The translations under genes and the position numbers were made by a program. This document shows positions 17,261-25,717 of a stretch of DNA of 64,000 nt, piece by piece. This DNA is from Planomonospora sp. ID67723 (GTDB taxonomy: Bacteria; Actinomycetota; Actinomycetes; Streptosporangiales; Streptosporangiaceae), in the NCBI RefSeq assembly GCF_015711605.1, contig NZ_JABTEZ010000001.1, positions 772,001 through 836,000 of the forward strand, in the 5' to 3' direction. Each line of letters starts with the position of its first letter. The stretch's first letter is position 1. The notes under the pieces were generated by a model. The model did no database searches. It saw only the letters and a program-made list of their open reading frames with translations, and was not told the DNA's origin.

Positions 17261-18733
17261 ATGAACGACATCATCACCGGGATCATGGCGACCGCCGGCC
17301 GGGAGCCAGGCCGGACCGCGATCGTCGACGGCCGGGGCCACGAGCTCGCCTACCGCGAGCTGGCCCGCCGGGTGGACGCCGTCCGCGCCGCCATGGACGG
17401 TCTGCGACCGGGGGACGGGGTGCTGTTCGCGGTACGGCCCGGCGTGGAGGCGGTCGTGGCGGCGCTGGGGGCGGTGGCGGCGGGCGGGATGCTCGTGCTC
17501 GCCGATCCGGGGCTGGCCCCCGGCGTGCTGGCCGCCCGGATGGCCGCCACCCGGCCGGGGTGGGTGGTGGCGGAGTCCCTGCTGTACACCCTGAGCGGCC
17601 CGCTGAAGGGCCTGGCCCGCCGGCGCGGCCTGCTCCTGCCCCACCTCCGCGACCCCCTGCCCGGCCACCCCGTCCGCCACCTCCGCACCGGCCCGTGGCT
17701 GCCGGGGGTCCCGCGCGGCGCGCTGCGGCTGGACCGCCTCCCCGGTGCTCCGGCCGGCCACGCCTCCGCGCCCCCGCAGGAGGACCGGCCCGCGGCAGTG
17801 ATCTTCACGTCGGGGACCACGGCCAGCCCGCGCGGAGTGGTGCACACCAGGGGATCACTGGCCGCGGGGCTGGAGCTGTTCAGAGGTGCGTTCCCGCTGG
17901 AGCCGGGCGACGTCGTCCACACCGACCAGCTGATGCTCGGCCTGCCCGCGCTGATGGCCGGGGCCGCCTGGTCGCTCCCGGGTCGCGGGCCTGTGGTGGA
18001 GGAGCTGGCGGCACGGCGGGCCACCCACACGTTCGCCGTCCCGGTGCAGCTCGACCGGCTGCTCCGCCGTACGCCCAGATTGCCCGGGACGCTGCGTCAC
18101 CTGCTGCTCGGCTCGGCTCCCGCGCCGGCCGGGGTGCTGCGCCGGGCGGTCGAGGCCGGGCCCGAGGTGCTCTCGGTCTACGCGATGACCGAGGCGCTGC
18201 CCATCGCGATCGCCTCGGCGGAGGAGAAGCTCGCCCACGCCTCGGGGGACCTGCTCGGCGCGCCCCTGCCCGGAGTGGGCGTCCGGGTCGCCGGCGACGG
18301 CGAGCTGTTCGTCTCCGGGCCGCACGTCGCCCCGCGCTACCTCGGCGAGGACCCGCTGCGCGAGGTCGCCACCGGTGACCTGGTCCGGATCGAGGACGGC
18401 CGCCTGGTGCTGCTCGGCCGGAAGAAGGACATGATCCTCCGCGACGGGTTCAACATCTATCCCGGCCTCTACGAGCCGGCGATCACCGCGCTGCCCGGCG
18501 TCGCCGAGGCCGCGATCGTCGGCCTGGCCGACCCGGCGACCGGGGACGAGGAGGTCGTGCTCGCGATCGTTCCCACCGGCGACTACGACGAGACCCTCCT
18601 GCGCAAGGTGCTGCCGGACCTCGTGGACGCCGCCGCCCTTCCCGACCGGATCGTCGCCCTCGACGCCTTCCCCCGTTCGGGCCGCGCCGACAAGCTCGAC
18701 CGCGCCGCCCTCCGCTCCCGGGTGGCGCGATGA
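17261..18733 (+). CDS. Acyl-adenylate/CoA ligase superfamily enzyme (OleC-like beta-lactone synthetase candidate)
   Basis: 490 residues of the ANL superfamily. Motif A3 is FTSGTTASPRGVV (about 182-194; the usual GxPKG is here ASPRG). Also visible are YAMTEALP (A5), TGDLVR (A7), the hinge GRKKDMILRDGFNIYP, and a C-terminal catalytic Lys in SGRADKLDR. OleC members activate a beta-hydroxy acid and close the beta-lactone; ordinary acyl-CoA ligases make the thioester. Family context points to OleC, because the next gene is a 3-hydroxy-acid-type dehydrogenase whose ATG overlaps this stop. Specificity cannot be proven from the sequence. Confidence 0.85.
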   Translation: MNDIITGIMATAGREPGRTAIVDGRGHELAYRELARRVDAVRAAMDGLRPGDGVLFAVRPGVEAVVAALGAVAAGGMLVLADPGLAPGVLAARMAATRPGWVVAESLLYTLSGPLKGLARRRGLLLPHLRDPLPGHPVRHLRTGPWLPGVPRGALRLDRLPGAPAGHASAPPQEDRPAAVIFTSGTTASPRGVVHTRGSLAAGLELFRGAFPLEPGDVVHTDQLMLGLPALMAGAAWSLPGRGPVVEELAARRATHTFAVPVQLDRLLRRTPRLPGTLRHLLLGSAPAPAGVLRRAVEAGPEVLSVYAMTEALPIAIASAEEKLAHASGDLLGAPLPGVGVRVAGDGELFVSGPHVAPRYLGEDPLREVATGDLVRIEDGRLVLLGRKKDMILRDGFNIYPGLYEPAITALPGVAEAAIVGLADPATGDEEVVLAIVPTGDYDETLLRKVLPDLVDAAALPDRIVALDAFPRSGRADKLDRAALRSRVAR

Positions 18734-19767
18734 GGCTCGCGGTGACGGGCGCCTCGGGGTTCGTGGGCGGGGCCGTCTGCCGGGCGGCCCGGGCCAGGGG
18801 CTGGCGGGTGCACGCGTTCGGGCGGCGCGGGCGGGTGGAGCCCGACCACGTCGGCGGCGCGCCGTACACCTCGTGGGACCTGCTCTCCGAACGGCCCGCG
18901 CTGCCCGAGGTGGACGCCGTCGTCCACTGCGCGGGGAGCGTCACCGACTGGGGGCCGCCGCAGGAGATCTGGGCGGCCAACGTGACCGGCACCCGGAACG
19001 CGGCGGAGGCGTTCCCCGGCGCCCGGTTCGTGCACGTGAGCACGGCCAGCGTCTACGACCCGCTGCGGCCGACCGTGCTGGCCCGCGAGGACCAGGCCCC
19101 GGTGGCGCGGTACGTCAACGCCTACGGCGCGTCCAAGGCCGCGGCGGAGCGGGCCGCGGCGCACGCGGCGCGGGGGCGGGCGGTCGTCCTCCGGCCGCAC
19201 GCGATCTACGGCCCCGGGGACACGACCCTGCTCCCCCGGGTCCTCGGGGCGGTCAGGGGACGGAGGCTCCTCGCGGTGGGCGACGGCAGGCAGCGGATCA
19301 GCCTGACCTCGGTCGGCAACCTGGCCGGGGCATGCCTGCTCGCCGCCACGGCGTCTCTCGACGGCCTCCTCGACGTGGTCCCCGGCGAAGACGGCGCGGG
19401 TCCCGGTGAGGGACGCGGCGGGGGTTCCGGTGTCTTCGGCGAGGGTCGCGGCGTCCTCGATGTGAGTCACCGCGTCTTCAACGTGACCGACGCCGAGCCG
19501 GTCCTCCTGGACGACGCCCTGCGCGCGATCCTCAAGGAGAGAAGGATCGACGCGGAGCCGTACTACCTGCCGCTGAGGCTGGTGGAACCCGCCGCCGCCG
19601 CCGCGGAGGCGGTCTTCGGACTGCTCCGGCGGACGGACCCGCCCCGGCTCACCCGGTACGCCGCCGGTCACCTGGCGGTCGAGCGCACGTTGGACATCAC
19701 CGCCGCCCGGGAGAGGCTCGGCTACCGGCCCGGGGCGACCTCGTTCGCGGGCGCGGCGGGCTGGTGA
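18730..19767 (+). CDS. NAD(P)-dependent epimerase/3-beta-HSD-like reductase (OleD-like)
   Basis: 345 residues, extended SDR. The Rossmann motif is TGASGFVGG (about 6-14), the active-site pair is Tyr132 and Lys136 in YGASK, and RPHAIYGPGD is typical of the family. A Gly/Asp-rich insertion lies at about 218-245. OleD reduces the beta-keto acid made by OleA; a sugar epimerase role is the alternative, given the glycosyltransferase. The ATGA overlap couples it to the ligase, and a stem-loop terminator candidate follows at 19786-19822. Confidence 0.87.
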   Translation: MRLAVTGASGFVGGAVCRAARARGWRVHAFGRRGRVEPDHVGGAPYTSWDLLSERPALPEVDAVVHCAGSVTDWGPPQEIWAANVTGTRNAAEAFPGARFVHVSTASVYDPLRPTVLAREDQAPVARYVNAYGASKAAAERAAAHAARGRAVVLRPHAIYGPGDTTLLPRVLGAVRGRRLLAVGDGRQRISLTSVGNLAGACLLAATASLDGLLDVVPGEDGAGPGEGRGGGSGVFGEGRGVLDVSHRVFNVTDAEPVLLDDALRAILKERRIDAEPYYLPLRLVEPAAAAAEAVFGLLRRTDPPRLTRYAAGHLAVERTLDITAARERLGYRPGATSFAGAAGW

Positions 19768-19785
19768 CCGCCTCCGCCTCGGTCG

Positions 19786-19822
19786 CCGGAGCCCCGGCCG
19801 CCGCACCGGGAGGGGGCTCCGG
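19786..19822 (+). terminator. Stem-loop after the Ole-like cluster
   Basis: CCGGAGCCCC (19786-19795) pairs exactly with GGGGCTCCGG (19813-19822) across a 17-base loop. There is no T-tract, as is common for actinobacterial terminators. It closes the five-gene unit. Confidence 0.55.
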
Positions 19823-19945
19823 CCGCCGTACCCGCCGACGTCCGGCCTGACCGCGCAGCGCGCCGGACGAGCCATATGGCACGACCAGGCAGAAACCGTT
19901 ACTAGCCTGTGACGGTCGATTCGGCGGCCGGGGAATGTAGGAGAG

Positions 19946-21346
19946 ATGGCAGGTAGCGGAGGTCGTCCTGGAGTCGGATCGGGTCTGGCGCTCACGTTCG
20001 GTTCGGCGGTGCTGTGGGGCCTGGCCCATCTGTGCACCGGCCGCCGCCGGACGGGCGCCCTGCTGATGGCGGCCGACCTGACGCTGGTCACCGCGGGCGT
20101 GACCGCGCTCCTCACGGCCAGGCCCTTCCTGCTCGGCCTGGCCGTGCAACCCGGCTGGCTCACGGTCTTCAGCGCCGTCGCGCTGCTGTTCGCGCTCGCC
20201 ACCGTGGCCGTGGTCATCCGCTCCTACCAGCTCGTCCGGCCCAGGCCGCTGACCGGGGCCGCCCACTACCTCTCCACCGCCGCGGTCGGCCTGCTGTGCG
20301 TGCTGGTGGTCACCCCGATGGCCTACGCCGCCCGGCTCGCCTACGTCTCCCAGAACGTGATGGCCTCGGTCTTCGGCACCAGCTCCACCCCCGTCCCCGC
20401 GGACCCGTGGCGGGGACGGGAGCGGATCAACATCCTGCTGATCGGCGGCGACGCGGCCCCCAGCCGCGCCGGGGTGCGCACCGACAGCATCACCGTGGCG
20501 AGCGTGGACACCCGCACCGGGAAGACCCTCCTGTTCGGCCTGCCCCGGAACCTGCAGCGCGTCCCGATGCCGATCGGCCCGGCGCGCGACCGCTTCCCCT
20601 ACGGATTCGGGGGCGAGCCTCCGCTCACCCCGGCGATCCTCAACGAGGTCTGGCAGTACGCCGAGGACCACCCCGAGATCGTCCCGGGTGTCGTCACGGG
20701 CGAGCGCGGTCCCGCGCTGCTGAAGAAGACGGTCGGCGGCATCCTCGGACTCGACGTCGCCCACTACGCGATGGTCGACATGCGGGGCTTCGCCAGGATC
20801 GTGGACGCGCTGGGCGGCGTGCGGATCACCGTCCGGGAGCCCATCGTGTACGGCAGGCGCAACGAGGGCCTGATCCAGGCCGGCACGCGCACGCTCTCCG
20901 GCGAGGAGGCGCTCTGGTACGGCAGGTCCCGCACCTACAGCAGCGACTACGTCCGGATGAGCCGTCAGAAGTGCCTGATGAACGCACTCGCCAAGCAGGC
21001 CGATCCGGTGAGGGTGATCAGGAGCTTCGAGCGGCTGGCCACCGCGACGGCGAACGCGGTCTCCACCGACATCCCGCAGGAGCTGCTGCCCGCGCTGGTC
21101 GGCCTGGCGGGCAAGGTGAGGGGCGCGGAGATCGAGAGCCTCCAGTTCGTCCCGCCGATGATCGACACCAATGACCCCGACTACGACCTGATCAAGGAGA
21201 AGGTCACCGCGGCCCTGGCGGGCAGGCCCGCCGCCAAGCCCGCGACCGCCACCCGCCGGAGCCCGGTCCCGGCCGCCCCCGGTGCCCCGGCCGGCGCCTC
21301 CGCCTCCCCTCAGGAGACCGTCGCGCTCGGTGCGACCTGCGGCTGA
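19946..21346 (+). CDS. LytR-CpsA-Psr family protein with multi-TM N-terminus
   Basis: 466 residues. Four hydrophobic segments (about 14-30, 38-60, 68-90 and 105-130) precede the LCP catalytic domain. Its landmarks are INILLIGGDAAPSRAGVRTDSITVASVD, FGLPRNLQRV, HYAMVDMRGFARIVDALGGV and GRSRTYSSDYVRMSRQK. A Pro/Ala-rich tail ends in a lone Cys. A four-helix N-terminus differs from the single-helix paralogue at 12567. The likely role is attachment of a glycopolymer to the cell wall. Start is ATG 19946, with GTAGGAGAG upstream. Confidence 0.9.
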   Translation: MAGSGGRPGVGSGLALTFGSAVLWGLAHLCTGRRRTGALLMAADLTLVTAGVTALLTARPFLLGLAVQPGWLTVFSAVALLFALATVAVVIRSYQLVRPRPLTGAAHYLSTAAVGLLCVLVVTPMAYAARLAYVSQNVMASVFGTSSTPVPADPWRGRERINILLIGGDAAPSRAGVRTDSITVASVDTRTGKTLLFGLPRNLQRVPMPIGPARDRFPYGFGGEPPLTPAILNEVWQYAEDHPEIVPGVVTGERGPALLKKTVGGILGLDVAHYAMVDMRGFARIVDALGGVRITVREPIVYGRRNEGLIQAGTRTLSGEEALWYGRSRTYSSDYVRMSRQKCLMNALAKQADPVRVIRSFERLATATANAVSTDIPQELLPALVGLAGKVRGAEIESLQFVPPMIDTNDPDYDLIKEKVTAALAGRPAAKPATATRRSPVPAAPGAPAGASASPQETVALGATCG

Positions 21347-21688
21347 CTGCGGGCGCACCGCACGGATCCGCCGGACGGGCACCGGCCCGGCGCCTTCACC
21401 GTGCGGGACGGGCGGCCCGTGGGCGGGATCGGCGAGCGGTCCGCCCGTCGCCGGAATCCGCCATATCGTGACCGCACCCCCAGGCCGGTATGCCTTTGCG
21501 GGCGATTCGGGCCTTGGCGATCGACCTCACCTTCCCGACAATCTGAGTCAACTGCTCTGACAGCAGGAGCCGAGACCCGCGACACGCGGGCCGATTGTCC
21601 CGTACCGGAACCCCGAGACCACCGACCGTGGCATGATGGCCACGCACAGAGGTTGCAATGATTTTCATAATCAGATTGGATCGTCGTC
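21347..21688. other. Intergenic region before the CooC-like gene
   Basis: The 342 bases hold no convincing gene. A minus-strand open frame (21396-21701) lacks any recognisable domain or ribosome site. The last 60 bases are AT-rich and contain a Fur-family-like box (listed separately), so the promoter of the downstream pair lies here. Confidence 0.5.
21653..21667. promoter_or_regulatory. Zur/Nur-like Fur-family box upstream of the CooC-like ATPase
   Basis: TTGCAATGATTTTCA matches 12 of 15 positions of the Streptomyces Zur consensus I remember (TGAAAATGATTTTCA). Its first six bases, TTGCAA, are a perfect Nur (nickel) half-site. It lies about 20 bases before the GTG start, so a bound repressor would block transcription. 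The consensus comes from memory and the site is unproven. Confidence 0.35.
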
Positions 21689-22654
21689 GTGAGAGTGGCA
21701 TTCGTCGGCAAGGGCGGCAGCGGCAAGACGACTCTGTCGGCGCTGTTCGCGAGGCACACAGCGAGTCAGGGCGGACCGGTCGTCGCGGTCGACGCCGACA
21801 TCAACCAGCACCTGGGCATGGTCCTGGGGGTCGAGGAGAGCGCGCTGCCCCGCCCGATGGGCTCCCACCTGGCCGAGATCAAGGAATATCTGCGCGGCGA
21901 CAATCCCCGGATCCCCTCCGCCGCCGCCATGGTCAAGACCACTCCGCCGGGCCGCGGCTCCCGCCTGCTCTCCCTGGACCCGGGTGACGACCCGATCCAC
22001 TCCCGGTTCGCCGTCACCACCCCCGAGGGCCTCCGGCTCATGGTCACCGGCCCGTTCGGCGAGGACGACCTCGGCGTGGCCTGCTACCACTCCAAGGTCG
22101 GCGCGGTCGAGCTCTACCTCAACCACCTCGTCGACGGCCACGGCGAGTACGTCGTGGTGGACATGACCGCAGGAGCCGACTCCTTCGCCTCCGGCCTGTT
22201 CACCCGCTTCGACATGACCTTCCTGGTCGCCGAGCCGACCCGGCAGGGTGTCGGCGTCTACCGGCAGTACCGCGACTACGCGGCCGACTACGGCGTTCCC
22301 ATCGCCGTCGTCGGCAACAAGGTGCACGGCCCCGGCGACGTCGCCTTCCTGCGCGAGCACGTCGGCGACGACCTGCTGGTCTGCATGGAGCACTCGCCCG
22401 CCGTACGCGCCATGGAGCAGGGCCGCCCGTTCACCCTGGACGACCTCGAACCCGCCAACGCCGAGGCCCTCTCGGTGCTTCTGAAGCACATCGACGCCCA
22501 GGAGAAGGACTGGGAGAGGTTCGGCCGTCAGGCCGCCGAGTTCCACCTCCGCAACGCGGAGGCCTGGGCGAACAAGGCCACCGGAGAGGACCTGGCCGCC
22601 CAGATCGACCCCGGTTTCACCTTCGGGCCCACGCGAGTGTCGCTCCAGCGCTAG
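21689..22654 (+). CDS. CooC/MinD-like P-loop ATPase
   Basis: 321 residues starting at GTG 21689. The deviant Walker A GKGGSGKTTLS (about 7-17) and the DADINQHLG signature place it with the CooC nickel-insertion ATPases and SIMIBI NTPases. VVVDMTAGADSFASGL is Walker B-like, and VGNKVHGPGD is the base-recognition-like loop. The metal-binding CxC of true CooC is not evident. It pairs with the SCO5389-type gene 63 bases downstream; I recall the same pairing in Streptomyces. Metal-centre maturation is only a family-based guess, though a Fur-family-like box upstream would fit. Confidence 0.8.
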   Translation: MRVAFVGKGGSGKTTLSALFARHTASQGGPVVAVDADINQHLGMVLGVEESALPRPMGSHLAEIKEYLRGDNPRIPSAAAMVKTTPPGRGSRLLSLDPGDDPIHSRFAVTTPEGLRLMVTGPFGEDDLGVACYHSKVGAVELYLNHLVDGHGEYVVVDMTAGADSFASGLFTRFDMTFLVAEPTRQGVGVYRQYRDYAADYGVPIAVVGNKVHGPGDVAFLREHVGDDLLVCMEHSPAVRAMEQGRPFTLDDLEPANAEALSVLLKHIDAQEKDWERFGRQAAEFHLRNAEAWANKATGEDLAAQIDPGFTFGPTRVSLQR

Positions 22655-22717
22655 ATGGAGCGGCCACCGGCCCCGATCTACTGTCTGAATGATCACCTTT
22701 TGAGAGGAGAACGCAGC

Positions 22718-23104
22718 ATGTCGCTGACCGTTTCGAACGATCTTCTCGACCAGGCGAGGGCTGGTGAGGTGGACGACGCGGCGTTCGTCGCCTGCGTCCG
22801 TGACTCCCTGCCCTACGCCTGGTCGCTGATCAACGACCTGGTCCACGAGCGTGCGCGCACCGGCGCCGAGTTCGCCGACAACACCGTTCCCCCGCCGGAC
22901 GAGGCCGCCCGCGGCCAGCTCCTGCGCTGCCTGGCCAGCGACTCCATGCGCGGCGCCCTGGAGCGCCACTTCGGCGTGAAGCTGGCCTTCCAGAACTGCC
23001 ACCGGGTCGCGGTCTTCGACCCGGCCGCGACCAGGGCCCACGCCGAGTTCGTCACCGCCAGGTCCCAGATCCTCAACCAGTCCCCCGAACTCGTCGACTG
23101 CTGA
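22718..23104 (+). CDS. SCO5389-family conserved actinobacterial protein
   Basis: 128 residues. ATG 22718 is chosen because a strong GAGAGGAGA site lies just upstream; the open frame extends 21 codons further without one. The sequence (DDAAFVACVRDSLPYAW, FADNTVPPPDEAARGQLLR, HFGVKLAFQNCHRVAVF, LNQSPELVDC) matches the Streptomyces SCO5389 family as I remember it. Function is unknown. The conserved C-terminal Cys and the CHR motif could bind metal, in line with the CooC-like neighbour; that is inference. Confidence 0.82.
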   Translation: MSLTVSNDLLDQARAGEVDDAAFVACVRDSLPYAWSLINDLVHERARTGAEFADNTVPPPDEAARGQLLRCLASDSMRGALERHFGVKLAFQNCHRVAVFDPAATRAHAEFVTARSQILNQSPELVDC

Positions 23105-23241
23105 CCCGCCCGGACCGGCACCCGGGGCCCCTGGCGCAATGAGCTCGAGGCGACGCGGCAGATCGCGGCGCAACGGAGATCATTGTGTCGGGGGCGTCGG
23201 AGCATGATTCCACGCACGATTCCACTGAGGCCTGCCCGCCG

Positions 23242-24264
23242 TCACGCCTGCCAGTGCCAATCTATCTTCGCGGCGGACCTCTGCCGGGCCAGCCATTCCC
23301 GGAACGCCATCCGCCCGGCCGCGGCCACCGCGTCCGGATCGTCCGTTCCGCCGCTCCGGCGACGGCGCAGCTGGCCCAGGAGCAGTGAACCGCCGTGCCC
23401 GACCGGACCCGTGATCGCTCCGGTTGGAAGATCCCGCAGCGGCTCGGGGAGTTCCATGGCCATGCCTGTCAGCGCCCGCACGCTGACGTCCCGCGGGAAC
23501 CCGTCCAGGAGGCCGGGGAGGCAGGCGGCGAGATCGCCCGCAGCCTCGGCGTCCTTCCGCAGCCTTTCCAGTGCCTGCTCGTCCGGGCTCTCCACCCAGA
23601 CCGCGGAGACCTGGTCGAAATCCGCACGACGGTCTTTGAGATAGCCGGGGCCCAGCCGGCTCTCCAGCCGGCGCCGTACCCGGGCGAGCCGGGCCGCCGT
23701 CTCCACGTTGGCCTCGAACCCCGGCATGCCGAGGCCGTTCTCCTCCAGCCACGCCAGTGTGGCCTCCCTGCTGTGCAGCCCGAACACACGCCGGAAGTCG
23801 TCGGCGGCGGCCTGCAGCTCCGCGGAGGTCGGCGCCTCCTCCTCGGTGCCGACCATCTCCATCAGCAGGCAGTGGTCGACGAGGCGGTCACGGATGTCGG
23901 GATACCTGCCGCCTAGAGTCCTGAGCGCGTCGAGCGCGCGAGGGTAGGAGAGGTCGTAGCCGTTCACGGTGACGACGAGGTGCGCGGCCCAGTGCGTCGA
24001 GTGGTCGATGCCCCACGGCACGCCGTCGTCCGCCTGCGTGGCCAGGGCCACGGTGCCGCCACGCGGATGCTCCAGCAGCAGGTCGTAGTCGACCACCGGA
24101 CTGCCGGGCCTGGTGTCGACCACGAGCTGCGGGGCGCACTCGGGCAGCGACGCCGCCCACTCCGCCACCGCCGAACGGGCCTCGGCGACGCCGCCCCGCC
24201 TGCGCGGCAGCTCGCGCAGCAGTTCGACCGCCGAGGCCAGGGTCTTCTCCCAGAGTTGTGTCAT
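23242..24264 (-). CDS. PpiC/SurA-like peptide maturation protein of graspetide set 1 (TIGR04500-like)
   Basis: 340 residues. The N-terminal 120 residues are a mixed alpha/beta domain (VVDYDLLLEHPRGGTVAL). A SurA-like helical segment follows (about 145-205; TSAELQAAADDFRRVFGLHSREATLAW), then a degenerate parvulin-like domain (about 205-330; DQVSAVWVESPDEQALERL, FPRDVSVRALTG, GAITGPVGHGGSLLLG) and the ending EWLARQRSAAKIDWHWQ. This is the layout of the putative peptide maturation family I know as TIGR04500 (PpiC-related), which accompanies MvdD-type ATP-grasps. It probably chaperones or presents the precursor. GGAGGAG precedes the ATG, 12 bases after the ATP-grasp stop. Confidence 0.78.
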   Translation of the reverse strand: MTQLWEKTLASAVELLRELPRRRGGVAEARSAVAEWAASLPECAPQLVVDTRPGSPVVDYDLLLEHPRGGTVALATQADDGVPWGIDHSTHWAAHLVVTVNGYDLSYPRALDALRTLGGRYPDIRDRLVDHCLLMEMVGTEEEAPTSAELQAAADDFRRVFGLHSREATLAWLEENGLGMPGFEANVETAARLARVRRRLESRLGPGYLKDRRADFDQVSAVWVESPDEQALERLRKDAEAAGDLAACLPGLLDGFPRDVSVRALTGMAMELPEPLRDLPTGAITGPVGHGGSLLLGQLRRRRSGGTDDPDAVAAAGRMAFREWLARQRSAAKIDWHWQA

Positions 24265-24276
24265 GAGGGCTCCTCC

Positions 24277-25239
24277 TTATGCCGGGGCGGTGAGCCAGTC
24301 CGCGATGGCGCGCGCGATCGGCAGGCCGGTCCACTGCTCGATCCACCCCCACTGGCCGTTCGGGTTGATCTCGAGGAAGACGTACTCGCCCTGCGGGGTC
24401 AGGATGAAGTCGATCGCACCGAAGCTGAGCCCGAACGACCGGAGCAGGGCCAGGCACCTGTCGGCGACCTCCGGCGGCAGGGCGTGGATCCGGTAGGGGA
24501 TCCTGTCGTCCTCGAAGTGGCGCCAGTCCTGGCGCGTCGACCGCGCCGACTGGGAGTCGATCTCCACGGCGAAGATCCGGTCTCCCACGACGGTGACCCG
24601 CAGCTCCAGAGACTTGGGGACATTCGGCTGGAGGATCACGGGCGACGTCCCGATCCGGTGCCGTCCGCGCAGGTGGGCCCGGTGCACGGGTGTGGTGTAG
24701 AGGAAGTGGTCCTGCCCGTCCACCGTGAACTCCGACGCGTACTCCGTCTTGGCGATCAGGTTTCCGCCCGCCCGCTCCCAGGCCGGGACGAGTTCCGCCG
24801 GGTCGTTCGTCATCACCGTCTCGGGGATGACGAAACCGAGCTCCGCGGCGCGCGTGAGATGCACGATCTTGTTCTCGGCGATCAGGACGTCCCGCGTCCG
24901 TCCCGGAAGCCGCCGGCCGGGCAGAACCTCCACCAGGCCGGTGACGAAGGTCCGGGAGGTGAGCTCCACCCACCGGCGGTGGTCGGGCCCGACCGTCCCG
25001 GAGGCGCGGGGAAGGCCCGGCCGCCGGTCCCAGATCGCGGTGACCTCGGACAGGTCGTGCTGCCGGCCGTCCACGCACAGCAGGAGATCATCGAGACCGG
25101 CGGTGAACCGGGCGGTGACGCGCGCGTCGGCGGGGAAGGCGGCCGGATCGAACCACAGGTGCGCCGCGCCGCTCCGCTCCAGGTGATCGAGGACGAAGGG
25201 AACGGTCCCGTCCCCCGGCTCGCTCAGGATCAGAATCAC
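24277..25239 (-). CDS. MvdC/MvdD-type ATP-grasp ligase of graspetide set 1
   Basis: 320 residues starting at GTG 25239. MvdD-type enzymes phosphorylate Asp/Glu side chains of a precursor peptide and close omega-ester or omega-amide bonds. Visible features: a pre-ATP-grasp N-terminal domain (WFDPAAFPADARVTARF), the central domain (ENKIVHLTRAAELGFVIPETVMTNDP), a nucleotide-binding segment (GGNLIAKTEYAS) and the metal-binding LEINPN at 289-294, followed by GQWGWIEQWTGLPI, which is typical of the group. It lies between precursor 1 and the PpiC-like gene in the same direction. Confidence 0.9.
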   Translation of the reverse strand: MILILSEPGDGTVPFVLDHLERSGAAHLWFDPAAFPADARVTARFTAGLDDLLLCVDGRQHDLSEVTAIWDRRPGLPRASGTVGPDHRRWVELTSRTFVTGLVEVLPGRRLPGRTRDVLIAENKIVHLTRAAELGFVIPETVMTNDPAELVPAWERAGGNLIAKTEYASEFTVDGQDHFLYTTPVHRAHLRGRHRIGTSPVILQPNVPKSLELRVTVVGDRIFAVEIDSQSARSTRQDWRHFEDDRIPYRIHALPPEVADRCLALLRSFGLSFGAIDFILTPQGEYVFLEINPNGQWGWIEQWTGLPIARAIADWLTAPA

Positions 25240-25269
25240 TCAGGATCAGCCTCATCCGGTACAAGAGGA

Positions 25270-25300
25270 CGCCGGAAGGAGGGGAGCCCTCCTTCCGGCG
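25270..25300 (-). terminator. 13-bp stem-loop between precursor 1 and its ATP-grasp gene
   Basis: CGCCGGAAGGAGG (25270-25282) pairs exactly with CCTCCTTCCGGCG (25288-25300) around a five-base loop, starting about 50 bases after the precursor stop. A partial terminator or mRNA-stabilising hairpin here would make more precursor than enzyme, as often seen in RiPP operons. It also contains the GGAGG-like sequence. Confidence 0.6.
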
Positions 25301-25348
25301 CCTTCGGATCATCGACCCCTGTCCGGGGTCACCGTCCCCCGATCAGGA

Positions 25349-25516
25349 TCAGGTGAGGACGGCCCCGGCCGGGTCGGACTGGCCTCCCCGCCGCGCGGTG
25401 GAGTAGATGGGGCCCTTGGGCTCGCTCATCTTCCCCCCGGTGACGATCGCGAGCGCGTCGTCGGTGAGGATCTCCGCCTCGGGAAGGTCTTCGATCCGGA
25501 ACGAGGAGGTTGCCAT
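25349..25516 (-). CDS. Graspetide precursor peptide 1 (double-glycine leader)
   Basis: 55 residues. ATG 25516 sits six bases after AAGGAG, so the longer open frame to 25558 is rejected. The leader (1-28) is acidic (FRIEDLPEAEILTDDALAIV) and ends in T-G-G, the classic cleavage site of C39 peptidases. The 27-residue core runs from Lys29 to Thr55. It has only two carboxylates, Glu32 and Asp48, and donors Lys29, Lys33, Ser31, Ser39, Thr40, Ser47 and Thr55. The leader and core split is inferred from the GG motif and the C39 exporter gene in the same run. Confidence 0.82.
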   Translation of the reverse strand: MATSSFRIEDLPEAEILTDDALAIVTGGKMSEPKGPIYSTARRGGQSDPAGAVLT

Positions 25517-25717
25517 TGCGGCTCCTTCTTTTCGGGTGATTACGACGGCTCCGAACATAAAGATCGTTTCTTGCAGGAGACTTGGAAGCGGAAGGTCGCC
25601 TCCTGCAAGGATCTTGGAAGTCGGTGGTACGGCCGGGGCCGGCTGATCGGGCCGCGCGGACCGGGGAACCTCGGCGAGACCGGCGGCGGATCGGCTTCGG
25701 ACGCAGCCTCATGGAGA

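Noticed and set aside
19697-21382. Long minus-strand frame across the second LytR-CpsA-Psr gene
   Set aside because: The plus strand has clear LCP motifs; the minus frame has none and is compositionally a shadow.
21396-21701. Minus-strand 101-codon frame before the CooC-like gene
   Set aside because: No ribosome site, no recognisable domain, and it crosses the promoter of the downstream gene.
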